DNA of 64,000 nt from Tritrichomonas foetus. Lineage: Eukaryota > Parabasalia > Tritrichomonadida > Tritrichomonadidae. Shown here one piece after another: positions 28,222 to 38,100 of the stretch (within the stretch, counting starts at the first letter, position 1; every line of letters starts with the position of its first letter). The DNA lies in NCBI GenBank assembly GCA_001839685.1, contig MLAK01000579.1, positions 33,848-97,847 on the forward strand. Reading direction: 5' to 3'. The position numbers were made by a program, and so were the translations under genes. The notes under the pieces are model-generated. The model was given only the letters and a program-made list of their open reading frames with translations, did not search any database and had not been told where the DNA came from.

Positions 28222-29460
28222 ATGAGCGACTTTGAAGAAGAGGAGGAAGGACACCCAATGACCAAAAAAGATATCAAAGCAGCAATAAAAAAGCATAACC
28301 AATACAATACGCCAGAATTGAATGAAGTTTTATATTTACATTATTATGGATTCACCAAAATCCAACATTTAAACGCATTTGTGAATTTGAAAGCTTTATG
28401 GCTAAATAACAATGCAATCTCTACTATCGAAGGACTCGACGAACTAACAAATCTCGCATGTTTGTATCTCGCCAATAATCTGATCGAAGAAATAACAGGA
28501 CTCGAAAAACTCGAAAATCTCGATACGCTAGTACTTTCAAGCAATTACATTTCAAAAATTGACGGATTAAGCGGATGCAAAAAATTGACAACATTATCCC
28601 TCGATCATAACAAACTTAGAGAACCCGAAAATCTTGCTGGTTTGATCGAAGCTCCTTCGCTCACAATTTTGAACATGAACAACAACACAATCGCAAGTGA
28701 AGATTTCGCCGAAGTAATTAAACCACTTACGGCTTTGCGTGTCCTTAGAATGGAAGGAAATGAAGTCACAAGAAAGATGAAAAATTATCGTCGTCGAATA
28801 ACCTTGCTCTTTCCTGAATTGAGATTTCTGGATGATTCGCCAGTGACCGAAGACGATAGAAGACTTGCAAATGCATGGTCAACTGGCGGCCTTCCAGCTG
28901 AGAGAGTCGAAAGAGACTTAATAAAGAAAGAAAAAGATGATAAGCATGCTGAAAATATGAGAAAATTCCATGAACTTGTTGAACAAGGAAAAAAGAAATA
29001 TGAAGAAGAACATCGAAATGAACAAAACAATGATGAAAATAATGATCAAAATGATGATCGAAATGATGAAAACGATGAAGCTAATCAAAATGCCAAAATT
29101 GAAGAAATTGCTAACATTGAAGGAAAAATCGAAAAAGCTGAAGGAAAAGTTCAAATTGTTCAAGAAACATCACCAGAGACACAAAACAATAATAACACAA
29201 CTGAAAACATCACCGAATTCAAAGAAAGTCAAACAACTGGCAAAATTGTGATTCATGAAGATGTTATAGAAGATCAGAAAGCACCAGAAACTAACGAAGA
29301 AGAAGAAAATGATAACTTCTTTGTAACTAAGCAAACAACTGATGTTCCCGTTGATGTTCCAGTGCATGAAGTGAAGATTCCAAATGAAAACGATACAGTT
29401 GAAGTTAATTTTGGCGCAGATGATGATAGTGCTAGTGGTGATAATGATGACATTGATTGA
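28222..29460 (+). CDS. DNAAF1: Dynein axonemal assembly factor 1 (LRRC50/ODA7), 412 aa
   Basis: The family signature is clear from the start. M-T-K-K-D-I...Q-Y-N-T-P-E-L-N-E-V-L-Y-L-H-Y is followed by about six SDS22-like leucine-rich repeats (residues 40-190). The cap ends K-N-Y-R-R-R-I-T-L-L-F-P-E-L-R-F-L-D-D-S-P-V, then a D-D-R-R-L-A-N-A-W...G-G segment that is diagnostic for LRRC50. The C-terminal ~150 residues are a highly charged E/N/D-rich tail. DNAAF1 acts in the cytoplasm to preassemble outer and inner dynein arms before export to the flagellum. The tail is shorter than in animals. The repeat region is G+C richer than the tail. Confidence 0.93.
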   Translation: MSDFEEEEEGHPMTKKDIKAAIKKHNQYNTPELNEVLYLHYYGFTKIQHLNAFVNLKALWLNNNAISTIEGLDELTNLACLYLANNLIEEITGLEKLENLDTLVLSSNYISKIDGLSGCKKLTTLSLDHNKLREPENLAGLIEAPSLTILNMNNNTIASEDFAEVIKPLTALRVLRMEGNEVTRKMKNYRRRITLLFPELRFLDDSPVTEDDRRLANAWSTGGLPAERVERDLIKKEKDDKHAENMRKFHELVEQGKKKYEEEHRNEQNNDENNDQNDDRNDENDEANQNAKIEEIANIEGKIEKAEGKVQIVQETSPETQNNNNTTENITEFKESQTTGKIVIHEDVIEDQKAPETNEEEENDNFFVTKQTTDVPVDVPVHEVKIPNENDTVEVNFGADDDSASGDNDDID

Positions 29461-29955
29461 TGTACTCGGAAAGTGATTTACTAATTTTTTTTTTTTTTCA
29501 TCGTATTTTTATATTATTTATATAATTTATAATTATGTGGTTTCTATCACGTATATTATTTATACCTTTCTATAAACAATATTATCTTAAAAGAAGTAGA
29601 TTTATTATCATCTACATTATGGAATATTCAGATATTGTGATGTTTTTATTTTTCTTTCAAAAATATAAAAAATAATGGCTAGTATATCAAAAAGCTAGCT
29701 TGAGAAGCACCTATAGTAATTGAAAAAAAACTTTCAATTAGGATTTTTTCGTAATAAACTAACGTACTTAATACTCAAATTCTCTTCCAATTTTTGATAT
29801 TTCTTTCAAATACATCACGTTTTATCAGAAAAATCTGATAAATTCTTTGATATGATCAAAAACTTTTTCTATGAAAATTAAAAATCGTTTCTATACATTT
29901 CACATTAACGAGTTTTATTTCTGAGAAATTTTTCCCAACAAAAAGCAAATTATCA
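29461..29955. promoter_or_regulatory. Spacer with AACTTTTTCTATG upstream of the tubby-like gene
   Basis: 495 bp of AT-rich sequence with a T12 run just after DNAAF1. A copy of the recurrent motif, AACTTTTTCT, lies at 29861-29870, 85 bp before the ATG, followed by TTTCACATTA. Nothing else stands out. Confidence 0.4.
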
Positions 29956-30864
29956 ATGAGCCTATCCCAAGCTCGATATAGACAAAATCCACGATCACCT
30001 ATCCGCAAGCCACAGCCAAAGCTAAAGATAGAGCTGTCTGATAGCGACTCATACAGCTCCTCTTCAAAGACAAATACTTCATCATCGATCGCTTTTCTCA
30101 ATAGCAAGCCAAAAGCTGAAGAGTCAGAATCAATATCCCATTCAATGTCAATGCAGGATTCCAAATCGATGTCCAAATCGGACTCAGACGATGAGTCATC
30201 AGGCGATAATTTCCATTTAACAGCAGATTTGCGTCCAACAATTCCACCGGTCGATCCAATTCCCAAATCGAACTTACGAATGCTCGACAGATACAGAACT
30301 GCGACTCCCCGAGTGATGTCCAGACTCCAGTTTCCAATCTTTTCCGAACGAGTTGTTACATATTCCTTATTTAGGAAATCGCATTACAAAAATGGCATAA
30401 AACGGAAATACTACCAACTTACGGAAAACGGAAATGTTGTTGCTGGCGCAAGCATGCCATCATCCAAGTTATTCGAGATCAATAATATGAATGGCCTGAT
30501 TGCCGAAATTGATGTCGAATCATCAAAGGGACCGTTTATAATGCGTTTAGGAAACGATAAGATTATGTCGGTGAGTGGTGGGCCAGGAAGGATGGTGAAA
30601 TGCGAATTTTTTGATAATGACGATTCCAAGCCCCCTTATCACTTACTTATTAGCAAGGCGAGAGCATGCATGGATACCTCGAAAGCATTCGGATCAAGGC
30701 GCGCAATCCAAAGCATCAAAAATTGCAAACTTTGTGATTCAGATGAAAAAGAAATTATTGCCGTCAGAAAAATTCGGAAAAACGTGCTTGAGATTGACGC
30801 TAAATATAACATAAGCTTTGTTTCTTGTATGGTTGTGGGACTTTTCATGTTTTCAAAACCATGA
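29956..30864 (+). CDS. Tubby-like protein (302 aa)
   Basis: The N-terminal ~100 residues are disordered and rich in Ser, Asp and Lys (SDSDSYSSSSK; SMSMQDSKSMSKSDSDDE). The C-terminal ~190 residues resemble a compact tubby domain. The segment with S-I-K-N-C-K-L, then E-I-I-A-V-R-K-I-R-K-N-V-L-E-I-D and the closing F-V-S-C-M-V-V-G-L-F-M-F aligns in order with the tubby block that includes S-V-K-N-F-Q and the final buried helix. Tubby domains bind PI(4,5)P2 and carry cargo into cilia, which would suit a flagellate. The domain is somewhat short and divergent, so a scramblase- or LURP-type relative of the same fold is possible. The 5' half is G+C rich. Confidence 0.62.
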   Translation: MSLSQARYRQNPRSPIRKPQPKLKIELSDSDSYSSSSKTNTSSSIAFLNSKPKAEESESISHSMSMQDSKSMSKSDSDDESSGDNFHLTADLRPTIPPVDPIPKSNLRMLDRYRTATPRVMSRLQFPIFSERVVTYSLFRKSHYKNGIKRKYYQLTENGNVVAGASMPSSKLFEINNMNGLIAEIDVESSKGPFIMRLGNDKIMSVSGGPGRMVKCEFFDNDDSKPPYHLLISKARACMDTSKAFGSRRAIQSIKNCKLCDSDEKEIIAVRKIRKNVLEIDAKYNISFVSCMVVGLFMFSKP

Positions 30865-31815
30865 AAAAAAGAAAAAAATTAAATTTGTTTTGAAGTTTCA
30901 TTATTTTATGCTTTTGTATGCATGAAATGATAGAAATTGATAGAATAGAATTTGCCTTAGTGTTTATGATGCTTTATTTTGATTTATTTTGAATATTAAA
31001 GTGTTTCTTGATTTTTTTCTAAAGACATTGTTAAAAAGCGACAAATTTCCTTCTTTTTCTTCTTTTCTTTCTTCTTTTGATTAACAATCATGATCTCAAG
31101 TGATTCAATGTATTTACTCTTCACTAAATAACTTTATGGATGAATAAACTTGTGAATACATGAAAATTATTCGACATTAAATTTAAGTTAGCATATAAAA
31201 GTGAAGTCTGATAATATTTCATATTTTCATTACAAAAGTGAAGATCTTCAAGTCCTCTATTCTTTGTTGAAATTGTGAAAAACAGAAAAAAGAAATATTA
31301 TCAGAACATTTCTCAAAGCATATAATGAATTTTATTGATTATTCACATCTTTGCATACATAAATGAAGTTGTGCTTTTCGCTCAGAACACAACTCTAAAA
31401 ATCCTTCAACAATCATTAATATGTGTTGGTGATATATGAAAATTTTTCATAGTTTATTTGGTTGGTGAATCATCTTTGAGTTTTTGCCTGAGGAATTCTT
31501 TTGAGAGCAATTTTGATAGTCCATTGTATTATACTAAATCTGTATAACATCTTGCATACTCAAGAAGATGATCACATTCAATGTATAGAGATGTCGAACA
31601 TATTCTGATTTTCTAAAAACATGGGTATTATTTTTTTAAACTCTGGGAATACGCGTAAACAGCATATGTAAATCTTAAAATTCTAAAATATTAGATTCAT
31701 ATTGTAAAATTCTCGAGAAACTTAATAAATTATATTTTTTAGCGCTCTATTGAAAATTTTGATAACCTTACAAACATATTGAAAAAAATAATGATAATCA
31801 AAAAATAATTATAAA
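30865..31815. other. Intergenic stretch upstream of a CK1 kinase
   Basis: About 950 bp. A pyrimidine-rich patch (31045-31080, TTCTTTTTCTTC-like) follows the tubby-like gene. I see no ORF, repeat or RNA gene. Notably there is no ATG in frame with the kinase and no clear copy of the recurrent motif near it. Confidence 0.45.
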
Positions 31816-33423
31816 TTGATCGAGCAAATTTTAGGAACCAATTATCGCCTCAAGAAACGAATCGGTGGAGGAAGCTTCGGAGAAATTTACCAAGGTGAAA
31901 CAATTCACACTAAACGGCCAATCGCAATCAAACTCGAAAAATTATCAGCGCCAATTCCACAACTTGAAGCAGAATCGAAATTATATGCAATTTTCAGCGG
32001 AGGACCAGGGATCCCACAAGTTCGATGGTTCGGATCGAATCAAACTCATCGTGCGTTAGTCATGGAATTATTAGGACAATCATTAGAAGAAAAGCTTGAT
32101 TCATGTCATCGGCCGATGTCTCTCAAAAATGTACTGATGCTGGCCGACCAAATGTTATGCTCGATTGAATTCATTCATAATAAAAATTTCATTCATAGGG
32201 ACATCAAATCCGATAACTTTGTTATGGGCACAGGTGACAATGAAAGTATTTTGTATATCATTGATTATGGTCTAGCCAAAAAATATCGAGATACATCAAC
32301 GTTATTTCATATTCCTTATTCTGAAGGACGGTCTTTAACTGGAACCGCCAGATATGCTTCAGTTGGTGCCTTAAGAGGCTGCGAACAATCTAGAAGAGAT
32401 GATTTAGAATCGTTAGCTTATGTTTTAATTTATTTAATGAAAGGATCTCTTCCATGGATGGGGCTTGACATTCCAAGTAGAAATGATAAATACAATAAAA
32501 TACTTGAGCTAAAAAGTTCCTACACAGTTGATGAATTATGCAAAGGTCTTCCAAGTGAGTTTGTACAGTTTCTATTTATGGTAAAAAGGCTTGGGTTTAC
32601 TGAAAGACCGAACTATTCTCGTTACAGGCGATTATTTCGATCACTTTTTATAAAAAGTGGATTTGTGTATGACTCCGTATATGATTGGACGAAAAAACTT
32701 CATAAAAAAACATTCCATCAAACAAATCTATCATCAACATCAAAATTGACATCACATGCTCCCAAACATCTCAATTCTAAAGATAAACTAAAGAAAAGAA
32801 AAAATGGGATCAGAAATATTGAAATAGAAAATTGTCAAGAACCTTCGCCACTTTCACCTTTAAATACATTTCAGAATCCGGAATTTTCTTCTATACAGAA
32901 AAAAGTACAACAGAATGCAATAAAAAATTCGAGACATCGATTTTTGATCGATAAAAAGATATCTTCAAATGCAGCAACTGGAAAATGTTCTTTAATGACA
33001 CTTCCATCAAATATTGAAATCACTGAAAATCCTGAAATAATCATTGAGACACCAACCCAATCAAAAACACGTTGCAAAATTCAGAAAAAGAAAAATCACG
33101 AAAATAAACAAATAATTAATACTAAAAAGGAAACTGAAGGTGGTGATGCTCAAGAAAATGAATCATCATTTTCTGCAAAAACACTAAGTTCGTCGATTTC
33201 TGCTTCATCAACGAAAAAATCTATTTCGTCATCTGAAAAAGGAGCAAATGAGAATCAACTATTTTCAGCTAATTCTTATTCTTCTTCTTCAACAGACTCG
33301 TTTTTCGATAGCTGTCCGAGCACCAGAAGATTATCAATCAAAGGCGGAAATATAAAATCACAAAGTAAATTTAAGGACACGATTTTCCTTGAAAAGAATC
33401 TCAGTGTCCCATATTTTTTCTAA
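31816..33423 (+). CDS. CK1-family protein kinase lacking an obvious ATG (535 codons)
   Basis: The kinase domain begins almost at the frame start. L-G-T-N-Y-R-L-K-K-R-I is followed by the glycine loop GGGSFGEIY, the catalytic loop HRDIKSDN, a D-Y-G in place of DFG, the CK1-type GTARYAS and the R-R-D-D-L-E-S-L-A-Y-V helix. The domain is complete to about residue 290. The remaining ~245 residues are a Ser/Lys-rich tail that is probably regulatory. The frame opens at TTG 31816, after an in-frame TAA at 31795, and contains no ATG before the kinase core is well under way. A lost start codon, an unseen short 5' exon or non-AUG initiation are all possible. CK1 kinases phosphorylate acidic or primed Ser/Thr sites. 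Confidence 0.82.
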   Translation: MIEQILGTNYRLKKRIGGGSFGEIYQGETIHTKRPIAIKLEKLSAPIPQLEAESKLYAIFSGGPGIPQVRWFGSNQTHRALVMELLGQSLEEKLDSCHRPMSLKNVLMLADQMLCSIEFIHNKNFIHRDIKSDNFVMGTGDNESILYIIDYGLAKKYRDTSTLFHIPYSEGRSLTGTARYASVGALRGCEQSRRDDLESLAYVLIYLMKGSLPWMGLDIPSRNDKYNKILELKSSYTVDELCKGLPSEFVQFLFMVKRLGFTERPNYSRYRRLFRSLFIKSGFVYDSVYDWTKKLHKKTFHQTNLSSTSKLTSHAPKHLNSKDKLKKRKNGIRNIEIENCQEPSPLSPLNTFQNPEFSSIQKKVQQNAIKNSRHRFLIDKKISSNAATGKCSLMTLPSNIEITENPEIIIETPTQSKTRCKIQKKKNHENKQIINTKKETEGGDAQENESSFSAKTLSSSISASSTKKSISSSEKGANENQLFSANSYSSSSTDSFFDSCPSTRRLSIKGGNIKSQSKFKDTIFLEKNLSVPYFF

Positions 33424-33828
33424 ATGTTTATTATGATCCATCATATTTTACCCTTCCTTTTATTTTCATTTTCCTTTTGTTGATTGACTTCAATCATTCA
33501 ATGAATATTTCATCTCTAATATCAGGAGGATATTGTTTAAAATTTCATAACTGAAAGGTTCATTATGTGGCCTGTTTAGGATGATGTATCTTGAAGATAA
33601 ATATATTAATTCTCATTGTCTATCAAAAGAATATGCGATTGCCTGTAATACTACCCATAAATCGACAATTGAATGGTAAAAAAAGAAAGAAAGATAGAAA
33701 AGAAAATAAAAGTATGATAAAATAAAAAGAAAGATTATTCGGGGAATCAGGAATTGCGAAAACTTACAAATAATTTATTCAACATTAACAAAGAATTAGT
33801 CAAAATTTGATCAAAAAGCATAGAGTAC
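33424..33828. repeat. Convergent spacer with a purine-rich tract
   Basis: About 400 bp between the 3' ends of the CK1 and Beclin genes. From 33677 to 33736 one strand is almost wholly purine, with degenerate AAAGAAAGAAAGATAG repeats. The unit is too irregular to define but is comparable to the minisatellites at other gene 3' ends. Confidence 0.5.
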
Positions 33829-34875
33829 TTAAATTGAAAATAGTGTCTGAAAAGATTGAATTGTCTTTAAATTCACAATTAATTTTCTCATTGCACGAGT
33901 GAACTTGCTTGGATCAGATTCCGAATAGTAGTATGTTTCAGAAGCAATGACATGTTTCTTTGTGTCAATTAGATTTGATGGCCTCATTAAATTTAGTGCC
34001 TTTGAATTGAAAACTCGATCAAAGCTTTGCATCATTTCATCAAGTGCTGCATTGAATGGACTGACTTCTCTAGAGCGTTCAGGAAACTTCATTTCTTGAG
34101 AACCCTTTGATGTTGTAAAGGTGATGATGTGTGACACATTAACATTTGAAGAATCAACATCAACTATTCTCATTTGATACTTCAAAAACTGACACAAGAA
34201 TAAAAGTGCGTTTTGCACCTCATTTTGAGTGACTGGAATTGATTTCAACTTTCCAAGACGAAGTCCATTAATTTTTGCAAACATTCCATCAATTGTTAAT
34301 TTAAATGCTGACAACTGTGCAAATCGTGAAGTAATTCGTCTTTGAATTGGCGTTTGATCATCAAAGGCCGAATTATTGGCCTTGGTTGACGGTTGTCCAG
34401 ATGGTGGTTTTGGATTGGGGTTTGAATTTGGATTTTCGTTACTAACATTTTCTGATTCTGTCGACAAGTCTTTTTTGTTTTGCGTGATAGCGAATGGAGA
34501 TAAAACTTGAACGTTATTTAGAATGCGTTGACTGAATTCTTGGCCGTATCTTTCAATTGCATCTGCATTGTCGAAGAATTGAGCCATCATTTCATTCAAA
34601 CGGTTTGTATGTTCACACGATATTTCCGCACAGTGATCGCAAAGAGGAAAACTAGATAGATTCGGGTTTTTAGTTAGCTGTAATAAATTTTTGAATTCGG
34701 CGATATGTTCCCAATTTTCGATGTCGTCAAAAGGTTCCAATATTTCTGGTGAAGGCTCTCTTGGAGGCAGTGGCTGCGTCTTTTGTTGTTCAAGGCTCTG
34801 CCAAACCGCGCTGTCCATCACTCTGATTTCGCCACACATTGAACAGACGAAAACAACAACACCCTTTTCGCTCAT
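33829..34875 (-). CDS. ATG6: Beclin-1/ATG6 (348 aa)
   Basis: The C-terminal half carries the evolutionarily conserved Beclin domain: F-K-L-T-I-D-G-M-F-A-K-I-N-G-L-R-L-G-K-L followed by S-I-P-V, E and a helical L-L-F-L-C-Q-F-L-K-Y segment. The N-terminus has the Beclin-type V-F-V-C-S-M-C-G motif. A second C-D-H-C at about residue 79 could complete a zinc site. The coiled coil between them is short and followed by an N/P-rich linker, which makes the protein shorter than yeast or animal homologues. Beclin is a subunit of the class III PI3-kinase (VPS34) complex in autophagy and endosomal traffic. The 5' ~140 bp are G+C rich. It is divergent from the FANCD2-like gene. Confidence 0.85.
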   Translation of the reverse strand: MSEKGVVVFVCSMCGEIRVMDSAVWQSLEQQKTQPLPPREPSPEILEPFDDIENWEHIAEFKNLLQLTKNPNLSSFPLCDHCAEISCEHTNRLNEMMAQFFDNADAIERYGQEFSQRILNNVQVLSPFAITQNKKDLSTESENVSNENPNSNPNPKPPSGQPSTKANNSAFDDQTPIQRRITSRFAQLSAFKLTIDGMFAKINGLRLGKLKSIPVTQNEVQNALLFLCQFLKYQMRIVDVDSSNVNVSHIITFTTSKGSQEMKFPERSREVSPFNAALDEMMQSFDRVFNSKALNLMRPSNLIDTKKHVIASETYYYSESDPSKFTRAMRKLIVNLKTIQSFQTLFSI

Positions 34876-35141
34876 TTTTTTGAAATTCCAATAATGTTAT
34901 TTGTCAACTTTTTCTGCATTTAAATGGTCTTTTACAGAATTTCAGACCATATAGAAACGGAAAAAGCTGTCACAGTAAGATTCCATTGTTATAATTATAC
35001 ATATTTTTTACCTTTAACCGTAGAGATTGAATATTTTATGAAAAAGTTTGAAAATGCATCAAGTAAACGGTCGCTTCCTCATTCTATTCAATTCATTTCC
35101 CTTATTCATCAATTTGAGAAGAGAGAGGAAGTAACGCATTT
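34876..35141. promoter_or_regulatory. Divergent promoter region with two motif copies
   Basis: 266 bp between ATG6 and the FANCD2-like gene. CAACTTTTTCTG at 34905-34916 lies 30 bp from the ATG6 start and GAAAAAGTTTGAA at 35040-35052 lies about 90 bp before the FANCD2-like start. Each gene thus appears to have its own copy. Confidence 0.45.
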
Positions 35142-38100
35142 ATGTCTTTACATCGCGTTTTGGCTCCATCCTTACAAACACCAAAAAGTGATGACAGTAA
35201 ACCGCAGTGTCTCGCTTCTCTTGACGGTCTTCAATGGCTCGATCCCCTTGGTATTTCATTCGATGACACTTTTTGCCCAACAATCAAGGGAACACTTCGA
35301 CAAATCGAGCAAAATATCTCAAATTACATCTCTTCTCTCCCAAAGTCGCAAGTTGATGACTTATGTCATTCACTTTCCAGCTATTTTTTAGATATTTATA
35401 TTGTTTCGCAATTTACTCAACCAACTAATGTTAACACTTCCTTTCTTAAGATAATTCTCAATATATATATTCTTCAGGAGGCAGTGATTAGTGCACTTGG
35501 ACAATTTTTCTCAATGACATTTTTAGAAGATAATTTAGTCAAACTTCGGACAATTACACTAGCAATTACTCGTGATTTGTCTTTTCTTAAATGCATTTCA
35601 AACGAGAAAGCCCTTACAGATATGTTATTTGATGCGATATCGAATTGCCATCATAGTATTAAGGAAATTTTACTGGATTCACTTTTTCTATTGATTGACG
35701 GAAGTTCAGAAGTTATTGATCGACTTTTAAAGTTGATACTTGAAAATAATGATGATAATATAATAAGTTCTATTTTGCAAGCAATAGAAGGACTCACTCT
35801 TTCGCCAGCTGACAAAGAAAGAGTTCGACAGCATGTTTTAACTAACATTCTTCCTGCTGCTACGACAAGAGAACTTCCAGCAGTTATAAAATTTCTTGTT
35901 TCCACAACAGATGAAACTAATGCGGCAATTACTGTTGATTCTTTTCGTTCGAATTTATTTATTGTTTCACCATCACATCTTCATAATGAAAATTTTAATG
36001 AACAACTATCTTCAGGAACTAATTCACTGAGTCAAAACGAAACTTCTTCTTCATTTCCAAAACAATCCAGAAAAAAAAGGAAAAGAATGACTGTCAATAA
36101 AATAACTGCTGAAAATTTAACATTTGCTGATACGGAATTTTTCATTCTTTTACAACTAAAAAATGCTCTTCAATTTAATCATAGTTTTAATAAAAATTTT
36201 ATTATAGCTCTCGAGTTTAGTTCTGGTGAATTTTGCACTTTGGATGTTTGGGTTTTATTTTGCTTATTTTCAATTTCACCAATGCGAGCTCGAGCTCAGC
36301 AAATGATCACCAAAATGTCCGGGAAAACATTGACATCCAATTCAATTACAAACGCTGTTCTTGGACACCAAAAAGCTCTTGAAAATCTTTCAAATTCGAT
36401 GATTGATTTAATGAGTTGGATGATTAGTAATACTTCTGAAAACGTTGCTAACAATGGAATTGCATTGGCTTCCGCTTTGTTTGAAGAAAATGAAAATTCA
36501 GGAACTCTGCAAGATATTGTTGGTGCACTATTAATTCAAATTGAAATCGGTGAAGAATCGAACAAAGCAAGAATTGTTTCAATCCTTGAACTATTATCAT
36601 TGGAACATCCCGAAAAATTAAGAAATTTTGTTCAGTTGATTCAAGGGCTTTTATGGGGAAGCGAATCAATAACAAATTCTTTATATTCTATTATTGCATC
36701 AATTACAGCAAGACTAACTCTTCGATCACTTGATGATTTCGAAGAACAGGCAAGTGCACAAATTACCATTGGATTCAATAAAATGATGTCATCAACACAC
36801 TCAGAATTGAGGGAACTGGGAGTTATTGGATCAGCAGCAATTTTGAATCGAATTAATGAAATATCGGGTGATGAAATGGATAATATTGTGAAAGTTTACT
36901 CACAAATAATGAATTTCATCTGTGATGATATTAAATCGTCTCTTATTTTCAATCGTTGTTTACTTCGAAATCGAAATCGAACAAATAATTTTAATATATA
37001 TTTGATTGATGAACTTGAAAAACGTTTCCAGGAATTAATAATTGAAGATGAAGGGACAGGTCAATTTGGTTTAGAATCCTCCAAGCATTCATTTAATTTG
37101 ATTCAGTATTTATTTAGTGATTCTATAAAAACCACTTTTCCGTCAAGGAAAGCTTATGAAAGGCGGAGATTAGCTGTTGTTATTTTTTCATCAACTGCTC
37201 TGCAGCTTCTCTTAGATGCGCATAAGAAAATTGGAAATTCACTCCGTGAAAAATGTTTTTACATCTTTGAAACATCTTTCACTCTTTCCAATGATGATAG
37301 AAAAGATGAAGAATGTTTGACAATTTTGTTATTTGTTCACTCTTACTTAATGTGCCTATTAAATTACTTTTGTGATGAGATAATCCATAACAAAAGTAAT
37401 AAACATGCAACTGAAAATGGTGATTTCCCAGGAAAATGTATTCAAAGAGCTTCACAATTGATTTCCATTGAAGAAAAAATAGTTTTGACTTTAAGAAGTA
37501 TTGATAATTTCGAACATGATATTTATGGGAAGATGTTTCCAAAACATAAACCATTTCTCAAAAAATACAAAGATGCTAATGATGTTAATTGCATTTTTAT
37601 TGAAAAATACAGAATTTACTTTTCTTCACCAAGTTCAACTTTTTTTTCGTTAATTTATTCTCTTCCTCTTCCTTTATCAGATAATCACTTGAAAATAGCT
37701 TTTCGAATAATTATTGATTACATGTATTGTTTACAAGCTAAAAATGGACCTATATATGAAGTCGATTTGTATGAGTCATTAGACTTCATTCATTTCCTTT
37801 GTATGAAATTATTACCAACGTTAATGAGAGATGAACGAAGTACATCAATTTTGATTTTAGAAAGAATTTTCAAACTCCTCAAGATTGAATTCACACTTCC
37901 ACAATACAAAGATAAAAATCAATTTGATCGACTGTTAAAATCGTGTTCTGGAAATGATAGTGGTCGTTCAAATGTATTCAAAAAATTTGCAAAAATTATG
38001 GTAAATTACCCAGATTTACCGCAAACAATTCAATTACCTTTACTTTTATTACTTCGTTCTATTTTGCATAATGGTCCATCCCAAAAAGTTGATATTTGTG

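Noticed and set aside
34924..35391. 155-codon plus-strand ORF overlapping the FANCD2-like start
   Set aside because: Different frame from the long gene, composition not protein-like, and it covers the divergent promoter region.
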